Assembly (NCBI GenBank): GCA_030686995.1
Contig: CM060709.1
Location: forward strand, 270,364,913 to 270,428,912
Length of the DNA: 64,000 nucleotides
Direction: 5' to 3'
Origin: Artemisia argyi
Lineage: Eukaryota > Streptophyta > Magnoliopsida > Asterales > Asteraceae
Shown here: positions 44,630-55,156 of the stretch, in pieces
How the letters are laid out: the number at the start of each line of letters is the position of its first letter
How positions within the stretch are numbered: position 1 is the stretch's first letter
Program-made: the position numbers and the translations under genes
Notes under the pieces: generated by a model
What the model was told of the DNA's origin: nothing
Database searches by the model: none
Seen by the model: only the letters and a program-made list of their open reading frames with translations

Positions 44630-44815
44630 AGACACTTGGTCAAAAATAAAACTTAGCAAACAATGCAAGTATACTTAAGTTACGCACTTAAAAGACTTAG
44701 TCAAAAAATAAAACTTAGCAAACAATGCAAGTATACTTAAGTCACGCACTTAAAAGACTTAGTAAAATAATCAAACTTAGCAAACAATGCAAGTATATTT
44801 AAGTTACGAACTTAT
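44630..44815. repeat. ~63-bp tandem repeat in the convergent zone
   Basis: Three units sharing AACTTAGCAAACAATGCAAG and TATACTTAAGT[TC]ACGCACTTA, starting near 44632, 44695 and 44758. The site lies between the converging pol and antisense transcripts. Confidence 0.9.
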
Positions 44816-44880
44816 AACAAAATGTATCTTATTCCATATTTATTAAATTACAAGGAAAAATACATAAGTTTACAAACAAC

Positions 44881-46205
44881 CTATATGCTATGGCGATGAT
44901 CATGGCTCTCTTCTGGAGCGGCGGAACTCCCTGCCTCCTTCAGCTTACTCAACGTTATAGCATCCTTGAGCGACACAGTTGGAACACTCACAGCAACGCC
45001 ATCAGATCGAGGAAGGTGCGCAGCACCGATGCCGCACATCACAGCCTTGCCCTTAATACCCTTCTTTATGGCAACCCTTTGCTCGTGACGCTCTAGCACC
45101 TCCTTCAAGGGGACTTCCTTCTCCAGTGCAAAAGGCTTGAGGATATCACGGGGCCGCGCAAAAACTGGGACTTGAAGCTGCGAGACATCAGGTTTTAGAT
45201 AATAATCTAACTCCTCTTCGGCATTCTCCCCAAGATGACGCTGCAACGTCAGACCCGCCATGAGCACATCTATGGGGTCATCTTGGTCGCGCTCCAACCT
45301 CCCTATATGCGGCAGCTCAAGAACCTTCAGCCCCGCCATCGCCCGCACCAGCTCGTCGTACGCCGTTGAGCTATAACTAGGAATCTCCGCCAAGTCTTTC
45401 TCCAACAACTTGGCCTCACGGAGCTCCTCCATGGCCTGCGAACGACCACGCGCTATCGCGCAGTGAACAACCTTCCCAAAGGCTTCCACCACCTCCGCAG
45501 ACTCTAAAGTACTTAGAGCTGCCAGACGGAGCCCATGGCTGATCAACCACCTGCATTTACAAAGTGATAATAAGGTCAGATACACAATAGGGCGAACAAG
45601 CAAATTTAAAAGACAAGGGTGTAAGAATACCTGCGCTCGGCTATTACAGACATAAGATGAGGATACAGCTCCTCGTCATACTCGATGCTGAGGGCGCGCA
45701 GCTTCTCCTCATACATCACGAGCGTCTTCTCCATGCGCTCCTTGAATTCTTGCAGGCTAGCATAATGCTCAGACCTTTTTTCTTCAAGATACGACACAGA
45801 CCACGACGCCTTTGCCTTTACCCGCTCAAGCATCGCCCTCGCATGCAGCAGGTCAGCCAAAATGCTCATCTTATCTTGAGCGATTTTCTCAGCATACGCC
45901 CTCGACTCCCCAAGCTCCACTTGCGCATCCGCCAACTGAGCGCGGAGTGTCACCAACTCCTCCTCCTTCTGGACCAGAGCACGGCTCTCCCCAGCATATT
46001 TTCCCTTCAGCTGAGCAACAAGCTCAGCTTGGCGGGCAGTGGTCGCAGCCAGCTCATCCATCAGCTGCTGCGCCTCACCACCATCAGCAGCCTCGGTATC
46101 CCCCTCCTTGTTTTCGTTCTGCGGAGAGGAAACCTCATCATCCTTCCCGCCGTCATCCCTACGCGACAAAGATAGTAAATAACAATTACAACAAGTAATT
46201 GACAC

Positions 46206-46242
<37 letters not shown>

Positions 46243-47538
46243 GAGAAGGAATGCACACTTACAGAAACGGAGAAGCATCAGCCTTCAACCGTGCGCCGGA
46301 TGTCAAAGTTTCTTCCGCGTTCGACCCTGCGTCTCTGATGACGTGTCGACGCCTCTTGCTGGTGCCACTGGTTCCAGCCTCTCCCTTGCGCTTTAAGTTC
46401 TGCGCAACCTCTTCCCTTAACACCTCCTCAGGTTTCAGGATCCGAATGCTGTCAGATGACCCTGAGCGCGCCTCCTCGTGCGCCACCTCCAAATCAGGCA
46501 CCGCCTCCACAGTTGGGGCCACAACTACTTCAGGCGCAAAACTCTGGACGGGCGTCACCACAAGTGGTGGCGTGTCCTCAGGGACCGTCGCAGGCAGAAC
46601 AGTCAAGTGACCGGCAGTCGCATCAAGCAAGGGCTGCTCTCCTTCCCTCAGAGGACGCACCCCTATGGTTACCTGCTTTGGCCTATCCAGCTTGACCACC
46701 GCGAACAAATCCATCTCTGCGCATCAAGGGAAACAAGAAAGACAAAAAGGGATCAGTTATTAAAAGCACGAAGACAAGAATAAAAGACTTACAAAGCATG
46801 AAGAATAAGGGATGAACACCCACCCCGGCCATCCTCACTTAAAAAAGTGGGAACCTCATCTGCAGCACCAAAATAAGCGCGGCTCAACCCCACGTGTACC
46901 AAAAATTCCTCCGGATAGGGGTGAATGGCCAGTCGATTGGCATCTAACGTTTGCGCGTCAGCGCGATTATAGGAACCGGGTGCGGGGCGCCCATCCCTTG
47001 GTAAGGTTTCCTGAGTATAAAACTCAAAGGGAGAAGGAAAGACTGCGTCATCCACCCAAAAGAAATACTCCCTCCAATTTTTGAGGGCGTCAACCTTTTC
47101 TGTATAACACTGAAGCACCCCCTGGCGCTTCGCAAAGGAAACCCACCCATTTGACCACGTCGTGTGGTAAAAGGAGCGGAATAAATCTACAGTTGGTTCT
47201 ATCGCAAGTAAACGACAGTTCACTTCAAAATTCGACACCTTCGCCGCACCTATACAGTGCAGCTGAGAGATGTGAAGGCGATAGTGATTGAGCAAATCGC
47301 TCAGAAAAATGGAAATGGGTACGCGGTAATTCGCATACTCAAAAAATTTCGTGTATAGACCTATCTTCCCTTCGGGGAAGTCAGCTATACACGCATCGAC
47401 ATCTGGAGCCTCTGGATGTACATCCAAAGGCACAAAATAGTCGGAAGAAAACTGTGTGACGTCCTCAATAGACAACCAGGAGCGAAAGTCCTCTAATTGA
47501 GCAACCATTTTCATCTTAAAAATAAGTGGGACGCACAC
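44881..47538 (-). CDS. Antisense four-exon gene inside the gypsy element (788 aa)
   Basis: Exons on the minus strand: 47538-46824, 46716-46263, 46158-45631 and 45550-44881 (stop). Introns of 107, 104 and 80 bp all have GT at the donor (GTGGGT, GTAAGT, GTATTC) and AG at the acceptor. Exon lengths sum to 2,367 nt, exactly 789 codons, and every splice keeps the frame. Exon 1 gives a folded-looking domain with SSDYFVPLDVHPEAPDVDA and NWREYFFWVDDAVFPSP, of the kind annotated 'putative gypsy-type transposon' (antisense ORF of Tat elements). Exon 2 begins MDLFAVVKLDRP. Exon 3 is a long coiled coil (QLMDELAATTARQAEL through KEEELVTLRAQLADAQ). Exon 4 is mainly helical. Start may also be Met at 47514 or 47508. 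Biochemical role unknown. Confidence 0.85.
46206..46234. repeat. A29 tract in the second intron of the antisense gene
   Basis: 29 A on the plus strand, i.e. a T-tract in the intron 46159-46262 as read by the antisense transcript; near the acceptor, where pyrimidine tracts aid splicing. Confidence 0.85.
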
Positions 47539-47655
47539 AAAGATTACCTACGAGAGTTGAAAGATTTTCTTGCAGAAAAATGCTCTAAAAAGAAGAAGAA
47601 GATGAATAGTGGTTGTATGTGTTTTACTGTGTGGTTAAAAAATGGGACGGCACCC

Positions 47656-47662
47656 TTATATA
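47656..47662 (-). promoter_or_regulatory. TATA box of the antisense gene
   Basis: CCCTATATAAGGG on the minus strand, about 120 bp before the first ATG, giving the antisense gene its own promoter outside the LTR. The 3' LTR begins 270 bp further up. Confidence 0.6.
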
Positions 47663-47918
47663 GGGTGGTAAAACCCTAATTTCCCTCCACGTGGAATCCA
47701 CTCACAGTAAATGGGTGGCTAGAAGATCAAAAGGTACATGCACTTTTTCCCGAATCCCAAGGACTACGTGGACACCACCCCCGACTTTCGAGGCATCCAT
47801 TTCGAAATTATTAGGTGCATTGCACCTACAAAAAGGCGGTAAAATTAGTTCAACCCCCCGCCACGCTTACCGCTGATGGTATTAAGTCTAGTACCCACGG
47901 CTATGCGCCGCGCGCACT

Positions 47919-47932
47919 AGACTGGGGGGACA
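47919..47932 (+). promoter_or_regulatory. Polypurine tract of the gypsy element
   Basis: AGACTGGGGGGACA directly before the 3' LTR. Confidence 0.85.
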
Positions 47933-48422
47933 TGATGACGTATAGCCTATATTTGGGCCACAAGCCCAAATGATAGACATTACTTACACCTAAGCCCACT
48001 ACGAATGGGCTACCATGACAATGGTATGGGCCGTAGTATTATTGCTTTGGGCTCATAAAGCCCAAAGGCCCAATCTAACCCACCGGGTAACGATAAGGAT
48101 TATCTATTCAAGGAATAGATATCCTTACCTCGGATAAGCACCACGCGTGCGAAGAGTGAGGAGCAAGAAATACGGTTTCTTAGCCCCTATATATAGAATC
48201 ACACGATTCTCATTAAAGGTACGATATACAACCCTAACTCTTCAACTAAACCCTAAATCGATTACTTACTCTCACGCCGGAGTCTAATCGGGGGAGACAA
48301 TCCCTCGATAAGTCTAACGGTGTTGTTTATTTTCTTAGTGCACAGGTAACAAAGTACTAAGAAGCTAATTGATATAAGAGCAAAAGCCCAATAACCAGGT
48401 ACGCCCAACTTTTGTATCAACA
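47933..48422 (+). mobile_element. 3' LTR of the Tat-type gypsy element
   Basis: 490 bp, one substitution against the 5' LTR. Followed by ATGTC (48423-48427). Confidence 0.95.
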
Positions 48423-48938
48423 ATGTCAATAGTAATTATTTTTTTAATGAAATGATTTAGAAGGTTTGTTTGCATTAAAAATACACTTTGGGCGACCTCT
48501 AACTCGTCTGACATTTTCTATCAAAATTTAAGCATTCCATAAGTGGAGCTTTGGATTCAAGCCCGCATTTCACCCATTTTGCTTTGGGGACATCGCCATT
48601 TACCTACCTTATGTTGGCCACAGCCTGTAGCACTGGTTGGTGGGGTACCCATGGATGGCGTCTATCCTTTTCCTTTTAACCTGTTTTTTACCCGTTAAAG
48701 ATGAAACATAAGCTGAGCTGATCCATTCCTAAGTAAATGGGTGAAATTACGATCTTTACAATAGAGTGATCTCTAGAATAGTCATGGATCATATTAAAAA
48801 AAACTATATCTTAAATATGAAATGGAATGTAACTGGTGATGACTTTTATTAGTTTGTACTGAGATTAGATGGTGGTGAATCCCTAACTTGCACATGTCAT
48901 AATTGACTTTAGTGTTTTGTATTATTTTTTTGTGGCAT
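48423..48938 (+). other. ATG18-like intron, right part
   Basis: No gene. It contains repeat-like phrases (CATTTCACCCATTTTGC near 48569). The acceptor before 48939 reads GCAT in place of AG, so splicing here would fail. Confidence 0.55.
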
Positions 48939-49370
48939 ATATATTGCTTTAACGCACTTACTCTCGAAAACAAGTTTAGTGTGCTCACTTATCCAATATC
49001 TCAGCTGGGAGGACAAGGACTCTCTGGGGTTAATATTGGCTATGGGCCAATGGCTGTGGGGCCCAGGTGGTTGGCTTATGCTTCCAACAATCCATTATTG
49101 TCAAACACAGGACGCTTAAGTCCCCTTCTCCAGGTTTAAGTCCTTCAACTTCACCCAGCAGTGGAACCTTGATGGCTACATATGCCATGGAATCCGGCAA
49201 GCAATTGGCTAGTGGGCTTATCAATCTGGGAGACATGAGCTATAGAACTTTGTCAAAGTATTGTCATGAACTTCTTCCCCGATGGCTCTAGTTCTCCCAC
49301 TTCATTGAACTCATGCAGGAAATCCGGTAGAACTGTGGCTCATTCAACTGAAAATGCTAATACTGGAATG
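48939..49370 (+). pseudogene. ATG18: ATG18-like pseudogene, downstream exon
   Basis: It reads IYCFNALTLENKFSVLTYP, then VNIGYGPMAVGPRWLAYASN and NPLLSNTGRLSP. A frameshift near 49127 moves into another frame reading SPSPGLSPSTSPSSGTLMAT, then YAMESGKQLASGLINLGDMS. A second frameshift near 49278 gives DGSSSPTSLNSCRKSG. This is the continuous C-terminal half of the propeller plus the linker of ATG18f/g/h proteins. The BCAS3-type tail is not found. With the lost acceptor, the in-frame stop and two frameshifts, this is a pseudogene. Confidence 0.8.
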
Positions 49371-49585
49371 TATATTGACACTTCTGTAACCACTAAAATA
49401 GTGCTTATACTGGGAGAAAAATAAAGTATTCCTAGCCAACAAGTATTTGAAAGGCAAAATGAAAGATTGATTACACGCAAGTCTTCTAGGCTGACATGCA
49501 ACAAAAGTTACCTGTTTTGACCCATTATGGAACATGTCTATTTTGCCATGGGCTAATTGTTTCCTTTCCTCACTCACATTGTCAG
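49371..49585. other. Spacer between ATG18-like and beta-galactosidase fragments
   Basis: No gene. Near 49510-49555 a short stretch (GTTTTGACCCATTA ... TTTTGCCATGG) is the inverted form of the repeat-like phrase in the ATG18-like intron at 37834. Confidence 0.45.
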
Positions 49586-50314
49586 GGGTTGGCTCCAATG
49601 AGGGATTCTTGAAAAGTGGGAAATGGCCCACTTCTAGTCCAATCAGCTGGTCATGCTTTGCATGTTTTCATCAAAGGCCAACTCTCAGGTAAGAAGTTTA
49701 AACTTGACTCCTCTTGTATGCTGTCTTTAGTCTTTACTAAGAACGACATAGGTAAATTGTTGAACCATAAAACATGTGTAATTCATCTCAGTTACACTTT
49801 TCTGTTTTTATAGGACCCGTCTATGGAAGTCAGGAATATCCAAAATTAAGTTTCAATAAACCGTTAAATCTAAGAGCTGGTTTGAACAAGATTTCTTTAC
49901 TAAGCATTGCTGTTGGTCTCCTGGTGTGCTATGCTCTCAGTCTATCAACACATACACACTATCACACACACCAAAATAATAATGCATGTGAAGCTTATGC
50001 TTTTCTTATTTGAGTTGGTAGAATATTGGACCCCATTTTGAGACATGGAACACTGGTGTTCTTGGTCCAGTGGTACTCTATGGTCTTAATGGAGGGAGAA
50101 GAGACTTGACTTTGCAAAAATGGGCTTATAAAGTTTGTCGTCCTACAAAGATTTCCTAGTGTCAGCCCCATATAAATGTTCTTAATTGAACATGTTTGAC
50201 CATGTTAGACTTAAAGGCGAAATGTTAAGTCTTCATTCACTCATGGGTAGTTCATCAGTTGAGTGGATTCAAGGCGCGTTTGTGACTCAAAGACTGCCAT
50301 TAACATGGTACAAG
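49586..50314 (+). pseudogene. Beta-galactosidase (GH35) gene fragment, four exons
   Basis: Exons about 49586-49688, 49814-49922, 50022-50133 and 50210-50314 have recognisable splice sites (GTAAGA donor at 49689, ATAG acceptor at 49813, GTAG acceptor at 50021, GTAGTT donor at 50315). They read [59 protein letters not shown] and GSSSVEWIQGAFVTQRLP. This is the C-terminal beta-sandwich region of plant cell-wall beta-galactosidases. The catalytic domain is absent and exon 1 has a frameshift after FLKSG. A dead partial copy on the same strand as the ATG18-like pieces. Confidence 0.75.
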
Positions 50315-51258
50315 GTAGTTATTCATTCCATATTCTACGTTTTATTGAAATAATGAAATCATTATAGTATTTTTTTTCCACATGAATTTTTTGGCTCTAC
50401 ATTTTTAAGAAGGGTGTAAATTAATCTATAGATCTTTAATTTATTTGCTTTCTACCTTATGGTGGGTGGATGTATAAAAAAATTGACTAAATTGATAATT
50501 ATCAAGATTAAAACAATTAGCATTATTTGTTTTTAACTTTTATGATGATGGTTAGAGATTATTTTTAGCATAAGAACTACTCGGTGAATGTCAACTTGTA
50601 CTAAACGGAGAACAATAAATTAATTTAGTAGCTCAACCTGGATAAGAACTTGAATTGGAAGTCCATCACCCCATCCCCCTAGCTGAATTAGTTACATGTT
50701 ATTTTCATGTATGCCCCTCTATCTTTCAGAGCCAACGCAACATAACCAATCACAGCCAGCAGCGCGGAGGCTACCTTTTTGATAAGCCACTGGTCCATTT
50801 CAAGGTCATAGTTTAGTCTTGCTTGATAGTTCCAAGTTTGAATTTCACAGTTTAGTTTTACTAGATAGCTCAAAGTTTAGGATGGTTGCAGAGCATGTTT
50901 TAACAGACTTTCAGATTTTTAGTACCCTATCAATGTATCCAACCTGTTTAGTGTCCCTTACCAATGTATTGATAATGCTTGGAGTTTTCTCACTTACTGC
51001 TTGAATTTGAGAACACAAATGCTTGCATTCTAACATGGTGTTTTGCTTTAAACATCATTTATGCATACTAGTAACCTAATGTGGTTTTATACCTTGAATT
51101 AATGCATCTCCTGCAATAACCACTGCAACTGCATGACAAAACAGAATAGTTGGTTTTTTTTTTTTCATTTATGACACACTAGGATCTTTATTTTGTTATA
51201 CCATAATACTGCGATTCATCAGTACCCAGTTCTTGACATATAGTTTTTGTCTCCATAG
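50315..51258. other. Noncoding stretch before the AUGMIN-like fragment
   Basis: AT-rich, no recognised gene. A 61-aa minus-strand frame at 50688-50873 is open but unrecognised. Confidence 0.5.
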
Positions 51259-51455
51259 CGATACTACTTTAGCCTATAAAGCAGAAGCAGTGGAGCTGCA
51301 GAGGCAAGTTGGGCAAATACAGTGTCAATACGACATGCTCAGTACATAGGCTTCGGCTTTGATTCAAGGAAAGAGGGCAAGAGTTGCGTCAACATCTACT
51401 GTTAATGGACAACTGAATAACATAGATGATAGTCTTTCAGCAAGAAACTTATAGG
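51259..51455 (+). pseudogene. Single exon resembling AUGMIN subunit 3
   Basis: An acceptor (CTCCATAG) precedes an exon reading LAYKAEAVELQRQVGQIQC, a TAG, then [20 protein letters not shown] and [11 protein letters not shown], ending at a GTACTG donor. This matches my memory of the coiled-coil region of plant AUG3/HAUS3, a subunit of the augmin complex that recruits gamma-tubulin to microtubules. The stop marks it as dead. Satellite DNA starts 6 bp beyond the exon end. Confidence 0.55.
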
Positions 51456-51460
51456 TACTG

Positions 51461-51923
51461 AAATGTGTAGTTTTTCTTCACATGTGCAATTTTTTTAATG
51501 CACATTAGGTGTTTGATGACATGTATAGTTTTTCTTCACATGTGACTATACTTTGGTTGAAATGTGTAGTTTTTCTTCACATGTGCAATTTTTTTAATGC
51601 ACATTAGATGTTTGATGACATGTATAGTTTTTTTTCACACGTGACTATACGTTGGCTAAAATGTGTAGTTTTTCTTCACATGTGCAATTTTTTAATGCAC
51701 ATTAGGTGTTTGATGACATGTATAGTTTTTCTTCACATGTGACTATACGTTGGCTGAAATGTGTAGTTTTTCTTCACATGTGCAATTTTTTTAATGCACA
51801 TTAGGTGTTTGATGACATGTATAGTTTTTCTTCACATGGGATTATACGTTGGCTGAAATGTGTAGTTTTTTCTTCACATGTGCAATTTTTTTAATGCACA
51901 TTAGGTGTTTGATGACATGTATA
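51461..51923 (+). repeat. 99-bp satellite, left part (~4.6 units)
   Basis: Same unit and orientation as the array from 61123 on. It ends at GATGACATGTATA, where the minus-strand Athila-like element begins. The right side resumes with CATGTATAG, so the two ends fit with an 8-bp overlap. Confidence 0.93.
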
Positions 51924-51938
51924 AATCCCCCCGACTAA
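51924..51938 (-). promoter_or_regulatory. Polypurine tract at the left end of the Athila-like element
   Basis: Minus strand CTTTAGTCGGGGGGATT, like TAGTGTGGGGGAT before the LTR at 2232. The LTR expected next is missing. Confidence 0.7.
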
Positions 51939-53118
51939 AGTATTTCCGTGTCCTCACGCAATGTGATCAATTCACACTTTTGGGATAAATAATTTCATAA
52001 CTCATCCTACTCACTTTGTAAAGTAGCAAGGAGGTTCAAAAGAAGTAATAAAATCATTTATTTCCGAAAACGCTCTATTTTCCAAAATTTATTCTTTATT
52101 CTACTTATCACTACTATTTTTGGACTTTTCATACTTCAAACTTGTGACAGTTTGTTGAACTTTCATTATTTTGCAATAATTATTAGGGTCAACGAGTAGA
52201 AACACTTCTATTTAAGAAGTGACCATACGGATAAAAATCGTCATCCTTGATTTTTCACAAGCTCCCAAACTAAGCGTACAAACGAGATCACAGCTTATCT
52301 ACAAGTTAGATGCTAACACTACTCATAATAGTTACTTGTGAAAACTTCTTACTCCCATGTCCTAAGTTTTTGTATCTCAATATTTTACTTTTGTTGAGAA
52401 ATGAATTGCTTCATATTTTCTCGTTTCAATATTTTTTAAGTCCGATAGTGACACCTAAGTTTAAACGATAAGTAGTTATCCATTTTCTCTTAAGAACCAA
52501 TGCAATAGAAATTCGGTCTACATCAAGGAATTTTGGTACATACAACATCATAAATATAAGTTACAGAGTACTACACGTGCACCTCATGTGTCCAATTTAG
52601 AATTATACACATGCACCTCACGCGCCAACAACTTATTTTACATGCAAACTCTTATTCAACATAACTTTCAACTTTCACTTTTTTCGTTTTTCACTTTTTC
52701 CACTTTTCTCATATTTTTCATACTTTTCACTTTTTTTCTTTCTTGACTTTTTCTCAACATCAATGGAAGCTTATCGAGTAGCTCCAAACCCACATAGATA
52801 ATCAACTTTTGACTTTTGATTTTTCACTTTTGCTTTTATTTTTTATGTTCCTTGATATGTACCCAACTTTTAAAGCAAAGATTCTCTTAAGAAAATAAAG
52901 AACTAAATATTATCCAAACCTAAATACCACTAATTAACCTAGAACATCTATTATATATCGGTGACGTATTTTATGGGAGTAAAAAGCCACAAGTACCTTT
53001 CATGAGCTCTAAAGAGAACCACTACTCCATGTTTAGCATCTAACTTCTAAATAAACTCTATCATTTCACGCTCTTCGCAATTTAAGATTCTAAATAATGA
53101 AACCCGCAAATACTTAGC

Positions 53119-53335
53119 CGATAATCAGCGACGCATATATAAAGTCAGTTACGGAAACTTGCAAATTCCAGAAGAAGAATTCGCGTTTTCTAGCTCCTGA
53201 TGTAAAAGACTAGCGAAAGCTTTTAAGCTGCGCATGTATAAAGTCAATTACGGGAACTTGCAGATTCTTAAAAAAGAATTTGCATTTTATAGCTCCTGGT
53301 GTACAAAACTAGCACAAGCTTATGTGATTATCATT
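53119..53335 (-). repeat. ~108-bp tandem duplication in the tail
   Basis: Two units sharing GCATATATAAAGTCA/GCATGTATAAAGTCA, ACTTGCA, TTATAGCTCCTG-type and ACTAGC.AAAGCTT phrases. Confidence 0.75.
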
Positions 53336-53617
53336 CGTTAAGGGAACAAGCTAGGGCTCAACACGCCCGGTCAAGTCAAAATATTTATTCCTACTCTCGC
53401 CAGTAAGAAAGTCAACAAGGTGTCAAAACACTTATTCAAACTTTATTATATTTTTGCACAATTTCTCACTTTTTCTCATTTTTTTGTGCTTTTTCATGAT
53501 ATTTTTCTTCAAAATTTTTGAAATTTTTCAATTTTTCAATTTTTTTTATTTTTGAGGAAAAACGGAGTTGCGAGAGTTCACAGCAAAGTGCAAGGCAAAA
53601 ATCAGATCGAACGATCA

Positions 53618-53634
53618 CCCCCCCCCCCCCCCCC
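53618..53634 (-). promoter_or_regulatory. Long G17 polypurine-like tract
   Basis: Minus strand AGTCTG followed by 17 G, in the same relative place as AGTGTGGGGGGG near 1653 in the first element; probably an expanded internal polypurine tract. Confidence 0.6.
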
Positions 53635-54122
53635 AGACTAAAACAAAACATTGTCCTCAATGTTTAAAAGGTAAGGGTTCTCCTACATAAATCTAAGGCC
53701 GTTTATTAATTATGCCAAAAGATAAATGTTAGTCGATAAGATTAGGATATTTGGATAAGCAACGAATGATGAAACTCGAGTTGAGACAAACCAACGAGCA
53801 CGAGAGTCTTCATTATTCGGGCAAATCCTGGACATTCACAAACAACAACGAAACACAAGATTTGGAAGAGGTAGCCCTCCTCACGTTACGTTAATAAGAA
53901 ATAAGAAATTTAAGAAGATGAAAAGGATAAGCATGGGGTGCCACCCACGAAGCGCTTATTTTTGTTCACCGAGTCACGTGAGCTTGACTCGATCCCCGAA
54001 TTAATTTGTCCTTGGGGAAAATTCCGTGGAAAAATAATCTCACTCGGGCTTTCATTCAAAAATTTTGGGAAAACATATGATTTATTTGAAAGTTCCACCC
54101 CGAAGAGATAACCGATGGTATT

Positions 54123-54926
54123 CTAAGAGTAAAAACTTTTAAAAACGATACCAGGGTCAAAAACAACATCCTCACTCCCCATGGAATGAAGGATAAGAGA
54201 AATCACACCAAATATAACAAATGGCAAGAAGGTCATGATAACCATCATGAAAAAATCATCATCATCAAAAGAAAATTTCATAATTGTGAAATTATGAATT
54301 TTATCATTCAAGCTCATTTTAAAAACTTTTCCGAGTGGGAGGGATGAGATAAAATTTTCCTTAAAACTCTCATTTCTAAGAACACCACCCGGATCATGAT
54401 CAATTTCAAGATCAAAACTGAAACTTTCATATTCAGGATTAGAAAACTTTTCAATTTCACAGTCAATCTTATCAAAACAAAACGACTCATACTCCGGAAG
54501 AGAGATAAAAGCATGAGAAGTGGTACTGCCACGACTCGTCTCTTCCGAGTGATCGATATCAAAATGAAAAGCTTCATAAGTCGGATAAGAAAAATCAGGA
54601 CGATAAGTGGGATTGCCACTCATCTCCTCAGTCGTATCAAAGGAAAAACTTTCAAAGTCGGATAAAAATTCCTCGAGCTCGGGCTCCAGAGGATTGTCAA
54701 TTATAAGCTCAATCTTTTTCGTAACTTTATCCGGAGGGATTAACGGTTCATCGTTCAACAAATTATCAAGAAAAATAGTATCTCCCTCCGAATCAAAGTA
54801 AGATTCGTCAATCTCAGAAAACGGAATCGTTTCAGTAGCAAGGAATTCATCGACCTCTTCCCAAAAAGAATCATATTCCTTATTCGGAGGAAATGATGGG
54901 GAAAAGTTGGAGACGAAAGTTTTCAC
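54123..54926 (-). CDS. Acidic/hydrophobic extension after protease (267 aa)
   Basis: It continues the gag-protease chain after a frameshift near 54975. It is Asp/Glu-rich with four motifs of the form [DET]-[FY]-E-[SA]-F-x-F-D (DFESFSFD, TYEAFHFD, EYESFCFD, EYESFSFD) spaced about 20-30 residues apart. A membrane-like segment (about residues 229-249, VIMTFLPFVIFGVISLILH) and a VFDPGI motif follow. The element at the window start has the same order. The Y-E-x-F phrases would fit a Tyr-based sorting signal, but that is speculation. Confidence 0.8.
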   Translation of the reverse strand: MKTFVSNFSPSFPPNKEYDSFWEEVDEFLATETIPFSEIDESYFDSEGDTIFLDNLLNDEPLIPPDKVTKKIELIIDNPLEPELEEFLSDFESFSFDTTEEMSGNPTYRPDFSYPTYEAFHFDIDHSEETSRGSTTSHAFISLPEYESFCFDKIDCEIEKFSNPEYESFSFDLEIDHDPGGVLRNESFKENFISSLPLGKVFKMSLNDKIHNFTIMKFSFDDDDFFMMVIMTFLPFVIFGVISLILHSMGSEDVVFDPGIVFKSFYS

Positions 54927-55156
54927 AAAATCATCAAAGGAATAATCACAAACATCACGCTTTTGACGGAGTACTTCTTTGATTTCGAAGCATCGGCTTT
55001 AAAAATCATTATGTCATCATCATGTCGTAAAGTTAGAGTATCCTCAAAATGATCTACTAGGGCTTTTGCGGTTCGCAAAAACAGTCGCCCTAGTATAAGA
55101 GGAACTCTTGGATCAGCCTCGAAATTAACAACAACAAAATCTGCCGGAAAAGTACA
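54927..55156 (-). pseudogene. Protease C-terminal part between a stop and a frameshift
   Basis: After the TAA at 55157-55159 the same frame reads FPADFVVVNFEADPRVPLIL, GRLFLRTAKALVDHFED and DDDIMIFKADAS, the C-terminal half of the aspartic protease. It shifts frame near 54975 into the 54926 ORF. The break would separate gag from the extension. Confidence 0.8.

Larger units (their letters stand above)
38054..48422 (+). mobile_element. Young Tat-type Ty3/gypsy retrotransposon with antisense gene
   Basis: It is 10,369 bp with LTRs of 490 bp each (one base different), perfect ATGTC duplication (38049-38053 and 48423-48427), PBS, gag-protease, pol and polypurine tract. The two RNase H domains and the antisense gene between pol and 3' LTR place it in the Tat group (Retand/Ogre relatives). 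It lies in an intron of the ATG18-like pseudogene. pol is broken by one frameshift and one stop. Confidence 0.95.
51939..54122 (-). other. Noncoding tail of the minus-strand Athila-like element
   Basis: No ORF. It contains CACTTTT-type runs at 52670-52860 and 53455-53560, a tandem duplication at 53119-53335 and a C17 tract at 53618-53634. The ATTGAGGACAATGTT motif near 53640 matches the first element (near 1637). Confidence 0.7.
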
